64,000 bases of DNA from Xenopus tropicalis (Eukaryota > Chordata > Amphibia > Anura > Pipidae): NCBI RefSeq assembly GCF_000004195.4, contig NC_030677.2, forward strand, positions 175,262,019 to 175,326,018, read 5' to 3'. The notes beneath the pieces are model-generated. The model made no database searches. It had not been told where the DNA came from and worked only from the letters and a program-made list of their open reading frames with translations. The position numbers and the translations under genes were made by a program. Shown here in pieces: positions 34,860 to 46,924 of this stretch (its first letter is position 1; each line of letters starts with the position of its first letter).

Positions 34860-35815
34860 AAGATTAGTCTAGTTAGTCTGGCAGGCCTATGATCAAGATT
34901 ACATACCCAATTAATAAAAATCCACAAGTAAAAGTGTATTTTGCCACAATGATGCCCTTCTGGTTAAAGTACATCATCCTGACCAAATGGGTAAATGTTA
35001 TGCGGCTATAAGTTTATTGCATTTCTTTAATTCAGTATTTGGCTTAATATTTGTATAAGTACAAGGTAAAGAATGGCATCACTACACGTTGTTTTGTAAG
35101 TGCATTTCCATTTATTCTCGCCATATTTCTTTTGAAATGTACATTGTTTTCTTAAATTGCCCCAAATTATTTTAGTCTTTCAAAAATGGTTTATTATTAT
35201 TGAACTAAATGCATGAAATGTGTTTTCTACTTGAGTAACTTGGATGTGCGATGTCTCTGCTATTTGTATTCAGAACATTTTGTGTTTGCTACCAATCTGT
35301 CCACTAAATTTATGAAGTCATAAGTAATGAGCAGATGTTTGTATGGGTGACAGAAAAAGTAATTGTGCTCAGAGTAATAAAATTGTTTTATTTGACACAT
35401 AAAAAAGACATTTTAAAGGAAATTCTAATTTTAGAAACAACAGACTCAACACAACTTTTATATTATGAAGCATTAGAACATTCAGTATGAATAACAACAT
35501 CATAAGTATGGAACTGGTTTCTGCCATTAAATGAAGGGTCACCATTAATGCTGAGATACAAAAAGACTTAAATTAGGAACTCTCTATGCAAAGCAAATAT
35601 TTATGAAAACACATTTTTTTAAAATTAAATGTATTGGAACAAAAATAAAACTGGAAGAGTTTGCCACTGCTAACAACGCTGTGATCTTTTCTGGCATTAA
35701 TGTCATGTTCCCTATATAAAGATTCAGTATTTATTTGTTTATTGCATTAAAATGTAATAATCAAATAAATACTGAAATCTTGGTTTTAGCAACATGGAAG
35801 TGATCTTTATCAATG
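34860..35815. other. AT-rich unassigned DNA
   Basis: No gene or repeat recognised. Confidence 0.45.
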
Positions 35816-36570
35816 TATTTACATGACAGGAGCAACGTTGGGACTTGCCCTGCCCCTTGCCAACCAAACACCACCCCTCCTAGCCTTCAAATCCCAGAAA
35901 ATACACAGACACCAGTTTTGGATGAAAAGGGCCGCAGAACATTTATAAACAGCTGAAGTTTTAATTTAAAATGTACCATAAAGAACAAATGGCATATCAT
36001 AAACATATTATGAACATATCATAAACATATCATACATAGCCCAACGTAACTTGAATGTTGAATAACAAACAATTCACTCTTGAAGAACCATGTACCATAA
36101 CAATCCAATAACTGTGCAACGCCCCTAGCACCGCCAGCTGCCATCCTAACTCAGAACAACCTACTCCTCAACAAAACTCACTTCCTGATATGTCTCTTTA
36201 CCCCTGAGGTGCCAGGCGTGCAACCACCAATTAACCATGCAACTCCCTTCCTAACATAATAATTGCTTCCCGGACTCAACCACCCCGCCATCAAAACTTC
36301 AATACTAACTCACCTGTATAGGGAGGAAGGGTGGGTGTTTTCTTGTACTGCCTAAGATGGAATAGGAGGTGGGAAAATCACTTTTATACCCCCCCCCCTT
36401 GCCTGCAACATCTAAAACCACCAATCCCCCACTAACTGGGAGTGGCTTTACAATCCTTACAGCTCTGTTATGCCCCTACTTCCTTACACCTTGCCACGGG
36501 TCACCAATCACTGTCTGTTTACATCTGTATGCACTGGCAATAAACATTTGTGCTTGCTGCAGGTAGGCTG
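35816..36570. other. C-rich tract of unknown nature
   Basis: Composition changes sharply from the AT-rich neighbours to C-rich sequence (for example 36110-36300), and a C run lies at 36390-36399. 35990-36036 holds short tandem CATATCATAAA units. It is probably an unclassified mobile element or old insertion; no ends were recognised. A 65-codon frame at 36369-36566 is not credible. Confidence 0.35.
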
Positions 36571-37399
36571 ATTACCAGTCACTGCCCTGATCTCATGCAT
36601 TTCAATAACATGGGCAAGTTAGGTTTGGGTTGCAAATTACTGATATTGTTACTGTAGGTGACAGTGTGGGGGTACCTTAAATCATGGTGAGTCCCAAAAA
36701 TACAGGTTAGTTGACATGCCTGACTTGAAAATAAAGGGATGGTGTAGGAGCCACATACTTCACTGCCAGGTAGACAAAAACTTAACCAGACGCTGTGTGA
36801 GGGACACAAACATTTTATATAAGAGATAGCACAGCAGTATAAGGCAAAAAAGATCCAATGGATCAAAAGTGTAGTGCCTCAGATACCTTTCCCACAGCTA
36901 AAAGGAAAAACATTTCTTCCAGTGGGAGAAAAGGCAGGCGTGGGTGGTCTTTAAAGCTGGCAGGGCCCTTATGATAACAGTGGAGGGCTGCAAAACCCAC
37001 CAAATGCTGGAGATGGACATGGAGTTCATGGCCCTTGCAAACAAACCACACTAAGGTCAGTGTCTAAGTTTCATCCCAAAAAATCCATGACAAAAATGTA
37101 AACCACTCATATGATATACTGTATGTACTTGGAAAAAATAAATCCTAGAGAACTATAACGGTAAATAAGGTAATACTAGTGAACAGGAATGCTTTATTAC
37201 CCACAGTAACAAACATTTTATTCTTACTAACTTTCTGTAGTACAGGGTCATATGTGTCACACTGTGTTTGATATACAAAACTACATACTAATACACCCAA
37301 CTCATATTATCTGAGAACAATACAGACATGTATTCACATGCATCAAAATGTGATACAATCACAAAAACTAATAGTAAATTATCATAGTGTCTTCAGTGT
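36571..37399. other. Unassigned DNA
   Basis: No gene or clear repeat. The frames on the minus strand (95 and 62 codons) have no domain. Confidence 0.35.
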
Positions 37400-37775
37400 T
37401 TAAAGGAAACTATACCCCTGGAATGAATACTGAACCAACAGATAGTTAATATTATGTTAAGTGACCTATTAAAGAATCTTGCAAATCTTGTATATATTTA
37501 TCAGTATATATAACCCTTTTACATCATTTCACTTGATCCACCATTTAGTGATGGGCTGTGTGCTCCCTCAGAGATCACATGAAGTGTGGAAGCAAAAGGC
37601 AGCACTCTACCGATTAATTGGCTGATGGGACCTAGCATCTATGTGTGCCTTGGCTTGTTTGTGTGCACTGTGACTCCTATGATCCCAAGAGGTGGCCCTT
37701 AATTCTATAAAATGGCAATTTTCTATTTTGGAGTACCCAATAGCACATACTACGTAAAAAGTACAGCAGAACAAT
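37400..37775. mobile_element. T2-type MITE, right end missing
   Basis: Starts TTTAAAGGAAACTATACCCC, followed by recognisable interior such as CTCAGAGATCAC, GTGTGGAAGCAAAAGGCAG and CCTATGATCCCAAGAGG. It stops near AAAAAGTACAGCAG without its inverse end. Confidence 0.75.
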
Positions 37776-38096
37776 GGTAAAGGTAAAAAGATAGCAGCTC
37801 ACTGACACCTCTTCTGGAGGATTCAGCTGCCTGAACCGATAGTGCCTCAATGGGAAGTAGCACTGCTGGTACTGTCCTGAATTTCAGCTAGTGGGTTAAC
37901 AGGAAAAACTGCCTATGCTGCCCCCAATAATTTAGGGTGACTTTAGGCATTTCTCTACCAGATAAAATACACTGTGGATAGACTACACCATGTGCCATTA
38001 GCCTCAATTAGCTTGTACAGTAAAGGATATATAGAAATATACAAACAGTGTACACTGACTTCTATAAACAAAAATTCCAGATCCTAAATACATTAT
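37776..38096. other. Unassigned DNA
   Basis: No gene or clear repeat recognised. Confidence 0.35.
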
Positions 38097-38270
38097 ACAG
38101 TGAGGAGCAGAAGTAGTGGCACCCCAATTACATTAAATACAGTGAAGGGCAGAAGTAGTGCCACCTAAAATACATTAAATACAGTGAGAGGCATTGGGTA
38201 GCAGCACAAAAAATAGATTAAATACAGTAAGAAGTAATACATTAAATACAGTGGGTGGCAATGATTTCTG
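38097..38270. repeat. Degenerate ~42-bp minisatellite (about 4 units)
   Basis: The landmark ACAGTGA(G/A) preceded by CATTAAAT recurs at 38097, 38139, 38181, 38224 (ACAGTAA) and 38248. Spacing is 42, 42, 43 and then 24 bp. Confidence 0.85.
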
Positions 38271-38429
38271 ACACCCCAGACCCCTTGACCATTCCAAAAA
38301 GCAGGTTGCCTGAAAGGTGGATATGATTTCAGCATTGCAGAGATCAAAATGAAGACAGAAATAGTTTGCATTGCTAAATGTGCTCACATTCTAATGGTAG
38401 ATATGTCAGTGGTTCCTAAGAAGAAAAAA

Positions 38430-38714
38430 CCTGTTTTACTATGATAGGACTTGGGTTGTATTAACAGTCCATGGAAGTAGAAGAAACAATAGGTTATCTG
38501 AAAACAGTTCTAATGTGTAGTGCTGGCTCCGTCTGAAAGCTCAGACCCAGGTACAATATACTGAGATGGCGCCTACACACCAACATTACAGCTAAAAAAA
38601 TACATTTGTTGGTTCAAGAATAAAACATTAAATGGTAGAGTTAATTATTTGCTATAAACAGTGTAATTTAGAAATAAAAAGTATACCATACAAATCATGA
38701 CAGAATCCCTTTAA
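38430..38714. mobile_element. T2-type MITE, right half
   Basis: Ends ATGACAGAATCCCTTTAA. The interior (GAAACAATAGGTTATCTG, CTAATGTGTAGTGCTGGCTC, ATACATTTGTTGGTTCAAG) matches the right half of the element at 54820-55412 throughout. The left half is absent. Confidence 0.85.
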
Positions 38715-39383
38715 ATTATGTGCATGAGAATAGAAGTTGGCTTGGTATGCTCCAACATGATGAACAAAGGCAAAATAATTTCTAATTCTCATTGGAACTG
38801 CAGAAGGAATGTAATGCATTTGATTCTGCAGGTAAGCAGTTTGTCTTATTCATTTGTATTCAGCAGACAAAAGCTGTCATAAAGAAGGAACGCGCCTTTG
38901 GCAAAGAGGGCAGACTGATCAGTTTGATGCAAATCACATCATTTCCAGCAGTTGTATATAAAATTTCAGGCAGTGGCCAATACTGAGATTTAAAAGCAAG
39001 ATACCGAATCACATGCATATATGCTCTTGCATTGTCAATATGAAAGCAAGAAACGTGTTAACTTTACGGATTAATGTCTAATAATAATAATAAATCATTT
39101 ATTTATGTGTTAATTAATGCCAGGCTAAAGACGTATACAGTATTTCATCTGACTAGTTAATTAAGCCACACAGGGTAAAACTTTATGCTTCATTGAAAAG
39201 GTACCATAAAAGCTCAATGGATTACCTAACATTACTTTTCCAAGTTGCATTTATGTACTGTTTTTCATTACCTGGTGCTCCTATAAATGTCAGTTTAGTG
39301 AGTTACAGGCCTCGCTGGGCACATTCTGATGCTACACCCCCTATAGGCTCATGGATCTGTCAGCACCTGCTGCAATCTTTTGA
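38715..39383. other. Unassigned DNA
   Basis: No gene recognised; a TAATAATAATAA run lies near 39080. Confidence 0.4.
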
Positions 39384-39639
39384 AATGTACTCATGGCCGC
39401 CATCAGAGGGGCTCAGGGGGGAAAGTTGTCCCGGGCCCGGACGATGGTCGCTTTAAAGGGGGCCCGGCCGTGATACAGTTTTTTTTTTTTTAGCTCTGGC
39501 CCCCTTTAAAGAACTCCGGGCCCTGTTATTGGTCATTGGGAAATTTGATTGGTTGTGCCCCGTGCGTACGCACATAACAAGAGGACGCAGACGGAAGTAG
39601 ACGCTGGCGGGGGAGCCGGAGGAAGTAGCTAGGATGGGG

Positions 39640-39965
39640 GAAGCTGAGGAGAGCCGGAGGTAATCAATGTGATGGGGAAGCTGAGGGGAGCTGGAGGAAG
39701 TCACTAGGGGGGGGGGAGCTGGAGGAAGTCGCTGGGGGTGAGCTGGAGGATTATGATGGGAGCTGGGGGGAAACCGGAGGATGCTTGGGGGGGGTGGGAG
39801 CTGTAGGATGCTGGGAAGGACTTTGGGGGGGAGCTGGAGGATTCTGGTGGGAGCTGGGGGGTGGGAGCTGTAGGATGCTGGGAAGGACTCTAGGGGGGAG
39901 CTGGAGGATGCTGTGGGGGGGGAGCTGGAGGACCGGGGAGGGGGGTAACTGGAGGATGCTGGGGG
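39640..39965. repeat. Degenerate G-rich tandem repeat
   Basis: Many variants of GGGGAGCTGGAGGA(T/A)GCTG of irregular length. The adjacent GGGAGCTGTAGGATGCTGGG occurs twice in longer identical blocks (39796 and 39861, about 65 bp apart). High G-quadruplex potential on the plus strand. Confidence 0.85.
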
Positions 39966-39974
39966 GCCCTGGCC

Positions 39975-40083
39975 ACCAATGTTTTAGGGGGGCCCTCATT
40001 ACCAATGTTTTAGGGGGGCCCTGGTTACCAATGTTTTAGGGGGGCCCTGGTTCCCAATGTTTTAGGGGGCCCTGGCTACCAAT
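39975..40083. repeat. 26-bp tandem repeat (about 5 units)
   Basis: ACCAATGTTTTAGGGGGGCC units start at 39975, 40001, 40027, 40053 (CCCAATG variant) and 40078, giving spacing 26, 26, 26, 25. Confidence 0.95.
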
Positions 40084-40234
40084 GTCTGTGTGTCCTTTGT
40101 ACTGATGGTAGGGGCCATTGGGGGCAGGGCATGGGAGGAGGGGCCCCGTGATTTCTGATGGCGGCCCTGAATGTACTAAGCACCATTCATATGAATATAG
40201 TTAACAGGATGTTCATGGCTCTTAATTATTACAG

Positions 40235-40320
40235 CCCAGTGGGGTAACTATAGAGGAAGCAGACCAAATGGTCGCTGGCTGGGGACCTGGGCAGCTAGGT
40301 CTGCTTCTTCTATAACAAGA
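40235..40320. repeat. Foldback sequence around CTATAGAGGAAGCAGAC
   Basis: Left arm CTATAGAGGAAGCAGACC pairs with right arm GGTCTGCTTCTTCTATA. The same foldback sequence is the host of the hAT insertion at 44224-44959 (CTATAGAGGAAGCAAATTC, with CTTCCTTTATAAC further on). Confidence 0.7.
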
Positions 40321-43300
40321 ACATAATCAAAATCATAGCTCTACATGTTTCTGGCCAAGTGGGTCCTTCTGGTGCAGTTTGCTTCCTCTATAGCCACTCA
40401 ACTGCCTGAAAATTTGAACACCCGCTGCAAACTATCTGTAGTAGTAGGTGTGCATAGGCAGGAAGGGGGGCCAAGTTTCCTATGCGCTGGGCCCCTCTGA
40501 AGGTTTTTTTTTTTTGCAGGGGGGCAGAACTGTGTCGTTAACATTAAGCAACAAGGAAGATATTTGTGCATGTAAATATCAGAAGCTTAATGGCTTAAGG
40601 AAGCAGATAAACTGGACAAAGTAAAATGATGTATAAAGGATACTGAAATTCAGTAACGTAAAAAGAAGTTACTGTATATCCCAAGTTATCTCTTTTTAAT
40701 TCTACTTGTTCCTGCATTATTTTTGTCCGTTCCTTTTGTTTCGCTACAATTTGTGTTCAGAAATGGTAGAGATGGTGACCCCCCCCCCCATAAAAAGTAT
40801 TGTTAATGTTTATGCCTAATGTGCATTCATAAAAAGAAATTGCTTAACAAACAATATTTAGCTTTCAGCAAAAGCTGTGTGCATTGAACATCCATATAAA
40901 TGTGCAACTGTACATAAAGCAAAAAAAAAACCACAATTTTAAGAAGCAAAATTGCACTCAATAATACACAAAGCAACATCTAATAGCCACTCTCCCATTT
41001 TTTTATAAATCAGATTCAAAGTGCTTATTGTAAAGTAGCTAGAAACAGGGGTGCAGTAGAAATAATAACTTCTGGAAAGAGCAGTTCTTTTTATAGGAAC
41101 TTTAATGTTGCTAAATCACAGCTTGGAAGAAACCACTTATTGAATTATTTACAAAATGATAAGTAATAGGTTGTCAATCATTTTCCAGTGTTCAGAGTTG
41201 TTTGCTGCTTCAGGCTACAGGACAAACATAAAGGTCACTGGGTTCTGTACAAAAGTCACATGTCACGCCAACCCCAAAATTGCCTCTTAGAAGTACTCCA
41301 TGTAATGTCAGGGCTTTAAGAGTTTTTAAGAAAGGGACAATATTTCTTCTGATACTGTAAAAATAACTTAAGGACTTGTATTCAGAAAGTTACATCTCAG
41401 AAAGCTCGGAATTGTTTGCAATGATTGTTTATTTCCCAGATTACATTTTTCATAAAAATAATCACATTAAATAAACAATAACAGCTAGCATTTGGCAAAA
41501 CGGCAGAGAATACACAGAAATGTACATTTATTACAAATAGGTAGATAATTTTACATTTATTTCTATTCATTTTCAATATGGCTGAATTATTTATGTAATA
41601 CTTTTTGGAAACTGATTATAGATAATTTGGGAGAGTCACACGCCTTAGCCAGTCTCAGGTGGTATCAAATGCAGCCTGGTGCCAGTATTGGCTGGAGCTT
41701 CAGCATCTACCTATAATGCAATATTAATAGAATGGCTTTCTACACACTGAATCATTAAAACAAGTAGCAAATATCCCATTACTATGAGGATCAATTATGA
41801 CTGCAAGTGTAGTGTGCAAAGTGCAATTTCAAACACAATTTGCCATGTATGTGTAGTTATTGTGACTATACATTGTGCATCAGTGTCCAATGCATCACTT
41901 TTGAAATGGAAGCCCAGTATTGGTCCTAAAATTTCCATTTCCATGGAACTGAGAACGAGCCTCAACCACTGGGTCTTAAAACACAGCCAGGGCAGTATGC
42001 TGGTTTTGGCTGGTTTTGACCTTACTGGGGCTCATCAGTGCAATACAGGGTTTTCCATTAAGCAAATGTAGAGCCAGGAAAGTGTATTCATTGGGAAAAT
42101 GTGTCAGATGATTTAAAATGTTGGCAGGTTCACTTGCACTTTAATGTGAATTGCCCCCAATAGCACAAAAAAGTCCAGCTGCTGTCATTTTCAGTGTTCA
42201 GCGTCTGAGCCTGATACTTTAGGTGCAATTCTGCTGTGTGTTGTATTACTACTGCCACCTTCAAATTGCGCAATTGCAAGGAAGATCTTATAAATGCTAG
42301 AACCTTGATGATTTGTACATCACCTGCAGTCCTATTAGCATGACTGCAAAAGTAGTTGTAAATGAGTTCTACTATTTCTCTATACACTGAAAAATAAAAT
42401 GGAGGCATATTCCCTGCACATTCAGGGCTGACCAGTTAGAATGATAAAACCTGTCACCTGCCGCATTTAGCGTTCTGTGTCAATTCAAACTATCAGTCCA
42501 GTAGGCTAAAAGGTTTATTTCCTAGTATACTGTATATACTAAATTGCAAGAGTAAATTTACCATGAGCAATCAGTTATACTTTTGATCAGTCTACTACAA
42601 GTAATAAAATAAAGGCAAAGATCTGATTGTTTGTATAATGGGATGTTCTGGGTATTTTAAACTCCAAACTCATAAAGATCCTGATTTCTGTTTGATATTA
42701 GTGGCAATGTATGTATTAAGGTTGCCAAACAAGTTGATCTTTTCCCAATATGCCCACCTCGGGTTGATCCAAACATTTGGCCCTTGGGGGGTGCAGGCCA
42801 TCGGGTCAAGAACCACTTCAATATGGTGATTTTTGGCCAAATAGAGATCGATCACAATGACATGGATACAGGCCTTTTTTCTCATTCATATTGTTCTCCT
42901 GTGCACAGTGCCGCTAGTGTTTAGCAACATATTCTTAAGTGAAAATCAATTCCTCCTTTTAAAAATGTTAGTTCTAAATATTTTTTAGAAATAAATGGAA
43001 GAAAAAAATTCTCAGAAAAACGCAACACATTTAAAAAATGTAAAAAAAAAAAAAAAATTTTTCCCTTACATTATAATATTAAACTCAGTGAGAGTAGATT
43101 TGTTTTATTTCCCATGAACCAAATGTTTGGTGTAAACAGTTATATGAAAGCTTGGTGTGAAGATCAATTTAACACTTTGGGTAATTGATCTTGAGATCAT
43201 CAACACTTTTAATTTGTTTCAAGATGACAACTTCCCAGACTGAACAAGCTTCCTTAGGAAAAACTTCCACATAGTTGCCATTTAGCAGAAATCTGAGTCA

Positions 43301-44215
43301 TAACCCTCAATATAATGTATGGGGGATGAGTAAAGAATTGCCTTGAGCATAATAAATAGTCAATAAAAAGTAACTGAGACAATTGATTATCACTGGTATA
43401 GAAAAACCGACTCTAGCAGTCTAAAAAGTCTGCCTGAAGAGGGAAATTATGTTTTTCCCACAAACAGATATCAGACACCCCAAGGAAACCAGTTGACCCA
43501 GGCCCACTCCAAACTTTTGGCACTCTACCCTCACCTACAATCACTGCCACAAGGAGAAAGCTAATGGTATGCCATGGGGTGGTTGAGAAGTAGAGGCTGG
43601 TGGGTGGGTTTGGCAAGTGGAGAAGTAAGCGACTGGGGTGGAGGGTTGTGATGTAGCAGCCCAGTGGGCTAGGACACCCTGTTGAACATTGCAACATTTC
43701 TACACAGTTTTACCAATCTCTCCTGCCAGTATGCACATGCTCAGTTTGGTGATCAGCATTCAAACATATCCAGAAAGTACTAACATCAAACAAAAGCTTT
43801 TGTATGTAATATATAAACAACATTGAGTGACCAGTGATATTATCAGTAGAGGGTCAAAGTTCGGAGACATGGACCTGTGTTGTCAGATAATGTTTGTACC
43901 ACAGGAGGCATGTGCATATGCTTTGATATGTGTATTGAAGCCTGCCTGCTCAGGGCAGCTATCAAGCACAAGGGACCTTTGCCCTGCCAATGCAGTCCAG
44001 TGCAGGTTTATAGCTAACAGTGCTATTCACGGGCAGCGGCAGAAGTGCTTTGGGTTCTAAGGGGTGCAACTTTGTGCCCCTTAACATTCCAGCTCTTCGA
44101 ACAAGAATATTTAAAGACGTGTTGGCATGATATTATCTGTATCTATCTGTAAATATAGCAGTAATGTCATAAACTATGAAACCCAGAATGAAAACCACCT
44201 GTGTTCAACTTGTTA
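40321..44215. other. Mostly unassigned DNA with old repeat fragments
   Basis: No gene supported. Small fragments look repeat-derived: 40450-40530 (C/G-rich with a poly-T run), 42720-42880 (CCACCTCGGGTTGATCC, resembling an old MITE) and 43480-43690. Poly-A occurs near 43041. Short frames such as 41784-42071 (95 codons) and 43413-43697 (94 codons) have no recognisable domain. Confidence 0.35.
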
Positions 44216-44223
44216 CTATAGAG

Positions 44224-44959
44224 CAGTGCTGTCAAACTTGCGGCCCTCAACTCCCCTCTGTGTGGCCCCCCACCTGTCTGGCAGCTTTGATGGCTTACCT
44301 TTGTGTAAGATTTAAATGGTATCAGTACTGAGATTAACTGGCCCCCCTGCATGGTTCACACCTAAGATTCAGGCTGTAACCCCCTGTATTGTTTAAAAAT
44401 GTAATCCCCTGTGTTGTTCACACATTTTAATTCCTGCATTGTTCACCCTCTGCATTGTTCAGACCCTGCATTGTTCACACCTCAGGCCCCACACTGTAGG
44501 AGCAGAAGAAACCCACAAATAAACCCTGCACAATATAAAAAGAACATATACTGAGGTGATGCTGCAATTAAATTTTTTTTAATATATTGTTATTGTGCAG
44601 ACTGTAGGAGCAGTGCCAGCATTGTGTCACTGTATGCGTGCCATACTCTGCCTGCCCTATGCTGCCTGTGTGTGCCATACACACAGGCAGCATAGGGCAG
44701 GTAGATTATGGCACACACAGGCAGCACAGGGCAGGGAGAGTATGGCACACACAGGCAGGGTAGGGCAGTCAGAGTATGGCAGGTTTTTTCTGTACTACCA
44801 CCATTAATATGGGTATGGTCATGTGATAACATGGGTGTGGTTTCAATGGGGTGTGGTTTAAAAAGGGGGAGTGGTCAACACTGGCCTCCATTATCGTCCC
44901 TCCACCATGTAGGCCGGAAAAATTCCGGCTCTCTGTACCACAGAAGTTGGACAGTACTG
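44224..44959. mobile_element. hAT-type MITE with perfect 8-bp target duplication
   Basis: 736 bp. Starts CAGTGCTGTCAAACTTG and ends GAAGTTGGACAGTACTG, near-perfect inverses. The perfect 8-bp direct repeat CTATAGAG flanks it (44216-44223 and 44960-44967). Interior has TGCATTGTTCACACC-type degenerate repeats (44380-44480) and a 34-bp tandem/inverted block (44636-44782). It inserted into an older foldback repeat whose relative is at 40235. Confidence 0.93.
44636..44782. repeat. 34-bp tandem units forming a palindrome
   Basis: TATGGCACACACAGGCAG-type units recur at 44707, 44741 and 44775 (34 bp apart). The left part (44636-44683, GCCATACTCTGCCTGCCC) is the inverse, so the block can form a hairpin. 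Chance frames on both strands arise from it. Confidence 0.88.
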
Positions 44960-44967
44960 CTATAGAG

Positions 44968-45837
44968 GAAGCAAATTCCAAGGCTGCAGGGTGCCCAGTG
45001 GATGGGGGCCCCGACCTGAGACCTGGTGTGCTTCCTTTATAACTTCAGAAAAATTTTCACCCTCTCCTACTTAAGAGCAAGTGGGGGCTCTAGCAGTTGT
45101 GTGTGGGAATGGGAGGGGTGGATTGCAGTCTGCAGTACCAGACCCCAGCGCACTGTAGATACACCACTGCTCTAATTAGTGCAAGAATGAAAATAAGTCA
45201 ATAATTTGGAGTGCAGTCTAGATTATGTTGAAACTCAGAGTCAGAAGTATTTCTAAAAATTGTCCTAAAAATTATTGTTCCAAAATCGAAATATTACAAC
45301 AATAAAATTCATTTCATCTTATCTGCATGGGTCCAGTTGGGCAGACCCATACCTGACCTGGACCCAATAAATCCAACCAGCCTGCAAGGGGTATTTATTG
45401 CTGGATTAAAATAACTCACTGGAAAAACATATCTAAAACAATTATAAGTGGGTATTCAAATAACAGTTTGCAGCCTATAAATATGGCCGTTTTAATGTAA
45501 TACAGTAGCCATTGTACAGATAGTGTTAAGACATGTTAACAACCTGCCATTGAAACAGTTTATCTCTATAATATTTTTTGCCAATATTAAACTTCATCCT
45601 TTTTATTTGTTAATGAGTTAGGAGCAGAATAATCAAAAATAAAATGGCAAATCCTGCAGTTATTATGGGGGATTCCTATCCACTCAACCTTTATAGAAGC
45701 TTTAATCAAATCAATCATTTTGAATTTATAAAATTATCAAATTGATAGAAAAATTTGATCCATTTAATCTGAATCATTATCTTACATTGTCTGAACCTTC
45801 CTGGGAGTCACTCCCTTAAATGCATTACTAGTCTATG
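44968..45837. other. Remainder of host repeat and unassigned DNA
   Basis: 44968-45045 completes the foldback host of the hAT element. The rest is AT-rich without recognised features. Confidence 0.4.
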
Positions 45838-46924
45838 GGATCTATTCATCAAAGTACAAGTTTGAATCCCAAATTGAAAAAAAATTCGGATTAAATACAA
45901 TAATTTCTGATGATCGCAAATATTACGAAACAATCATATTAGTCACGATAATATCGTATTGACGACCCGAAAGTCAGGAAATTTACGTATCTGAATGATC
46001 GTAAACAGCAGGAAAACCTTTCCGACTTTGATCCTTCTGTGCATGATTTTGGAAGCCTCCCATAGGGCTCAATGGCACTCTGCAGCTCCAACCTGGCCCA
46101 AGGAAAGTCTCCCATAGGGCTCAATGGCACTCTGCAGCTCCAACCCGGCCCAAGGAAAGTCTCACATAGGGCTCAATGGCACTCTGCAGCTCCAACCTGG
46201 CCCAAGGAAAGCCTCCCATAGGGCTCAATGGCACTCTGCAGCTCCAACCTGGCCCAAGGAAAGTCTCCCATAGGGCTCAATGGCACTCTGCAGCTCCAAC
46301 CTGGCCCAAGGAAAGTCTCCCATAGGGCTCAATGGCACTCTGCAGCTCCAACCTGGCCCAAGGAAAGTCTCCCATAGGGCTCAATGGCACTCTGCAGCTC
46401 CAACCCGGTCCAAGGAAAGCCTCCCATAGGGCTCAATGGCACTCTGCAGCTCCAACCTGGCCCAAGGAAAGCCTCCCATAGGGCTCAATGGCACTCTGCA
46501 GCTCCAACCTGGCCCAAGGAAAGCCTCCCATAGGGCTCAATGGCACTCTGCAGCTCCAACCTGGCCCAAGGAAAGTCTCCCATAGGGCTCAATGGCACTC
46601 TGCAGCTCCCACCTGGCCCAAGGAAAGTCTCCCATAGGGCTCAATGGCACTCTGCAGCTCCAACCCGGCCCAAGGAAAGTCTCCCATAGGGCTCAATGGC
46701 ACTCTGCAGCTCCAACCTGGCCCAAGGAAAGTCACGATACCGAAGCTTGAATGAATCCGAAACTTTCGTACTCGGCGTGACAATACGATTTTGGCGCACA
46801 AATTTTGTCGCAAAGTACAAAAAAGTCGAACGACTATACGAAAAAGTTGCAGAAAATACGCACAGTACGATCAAATATGAATTTTTTGTAATTCGTACCT
46901 GTCATATTTTAATAAATAGCCCCC
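45838..46924. mobile_element. Minisatellite-bearing MITE (TCATCAAAGTAC-end type)
   Basis: The left end near TCTATTCATCAAAGTACAAG and the left interior (TCGGATTAAATACAATAATT) match 50708-51708. After the array come TCACGATACCGAAGCTTGAA and a CpG-rich tail ending AATAAATAGCCCCC. It contains array 4. The target duplication is unclear. Confidence 0.82.
46056..46731. repeat. 52-bp minisatellite array 4 (13 units)
   Basis: Thirteen exact 52-bp units. Several have GGAAAGCCTCCC instead of GGAAAGTCTCCC, a variant otherwise rare in the other arrays. No indel. Confidence 0.97.

Larger units (their letters stand above)
39392..40169. mobile_element. G-rich hAT-type MITE with two internal tandem arrays
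   Basis: 778 bp. Ends CATGGCCGCCATCAGA and TCTGATGGCGGCCCTG are near-perfect inverses. The perfect 8-bp direct repeat AATGTACT flanks it (39384-39391 and 40170-40177). The plus strand is extremely G-rich, with many runs of 4-10 G. Internal repeats are GAGCTGGAGGATGCTG-type units (about 39650-39960) and a 26-bp array (39975-40083). Chance frames of about 84 codons arise on both strands. Confidence 0.93.

Noticed and set aside
42720..42880. Full MITE of the GGCCATACACG kind
   Set aside because: The sequence only loosely resembles an old element and no inverted ends were found, so it is noted as a possible fragment only.
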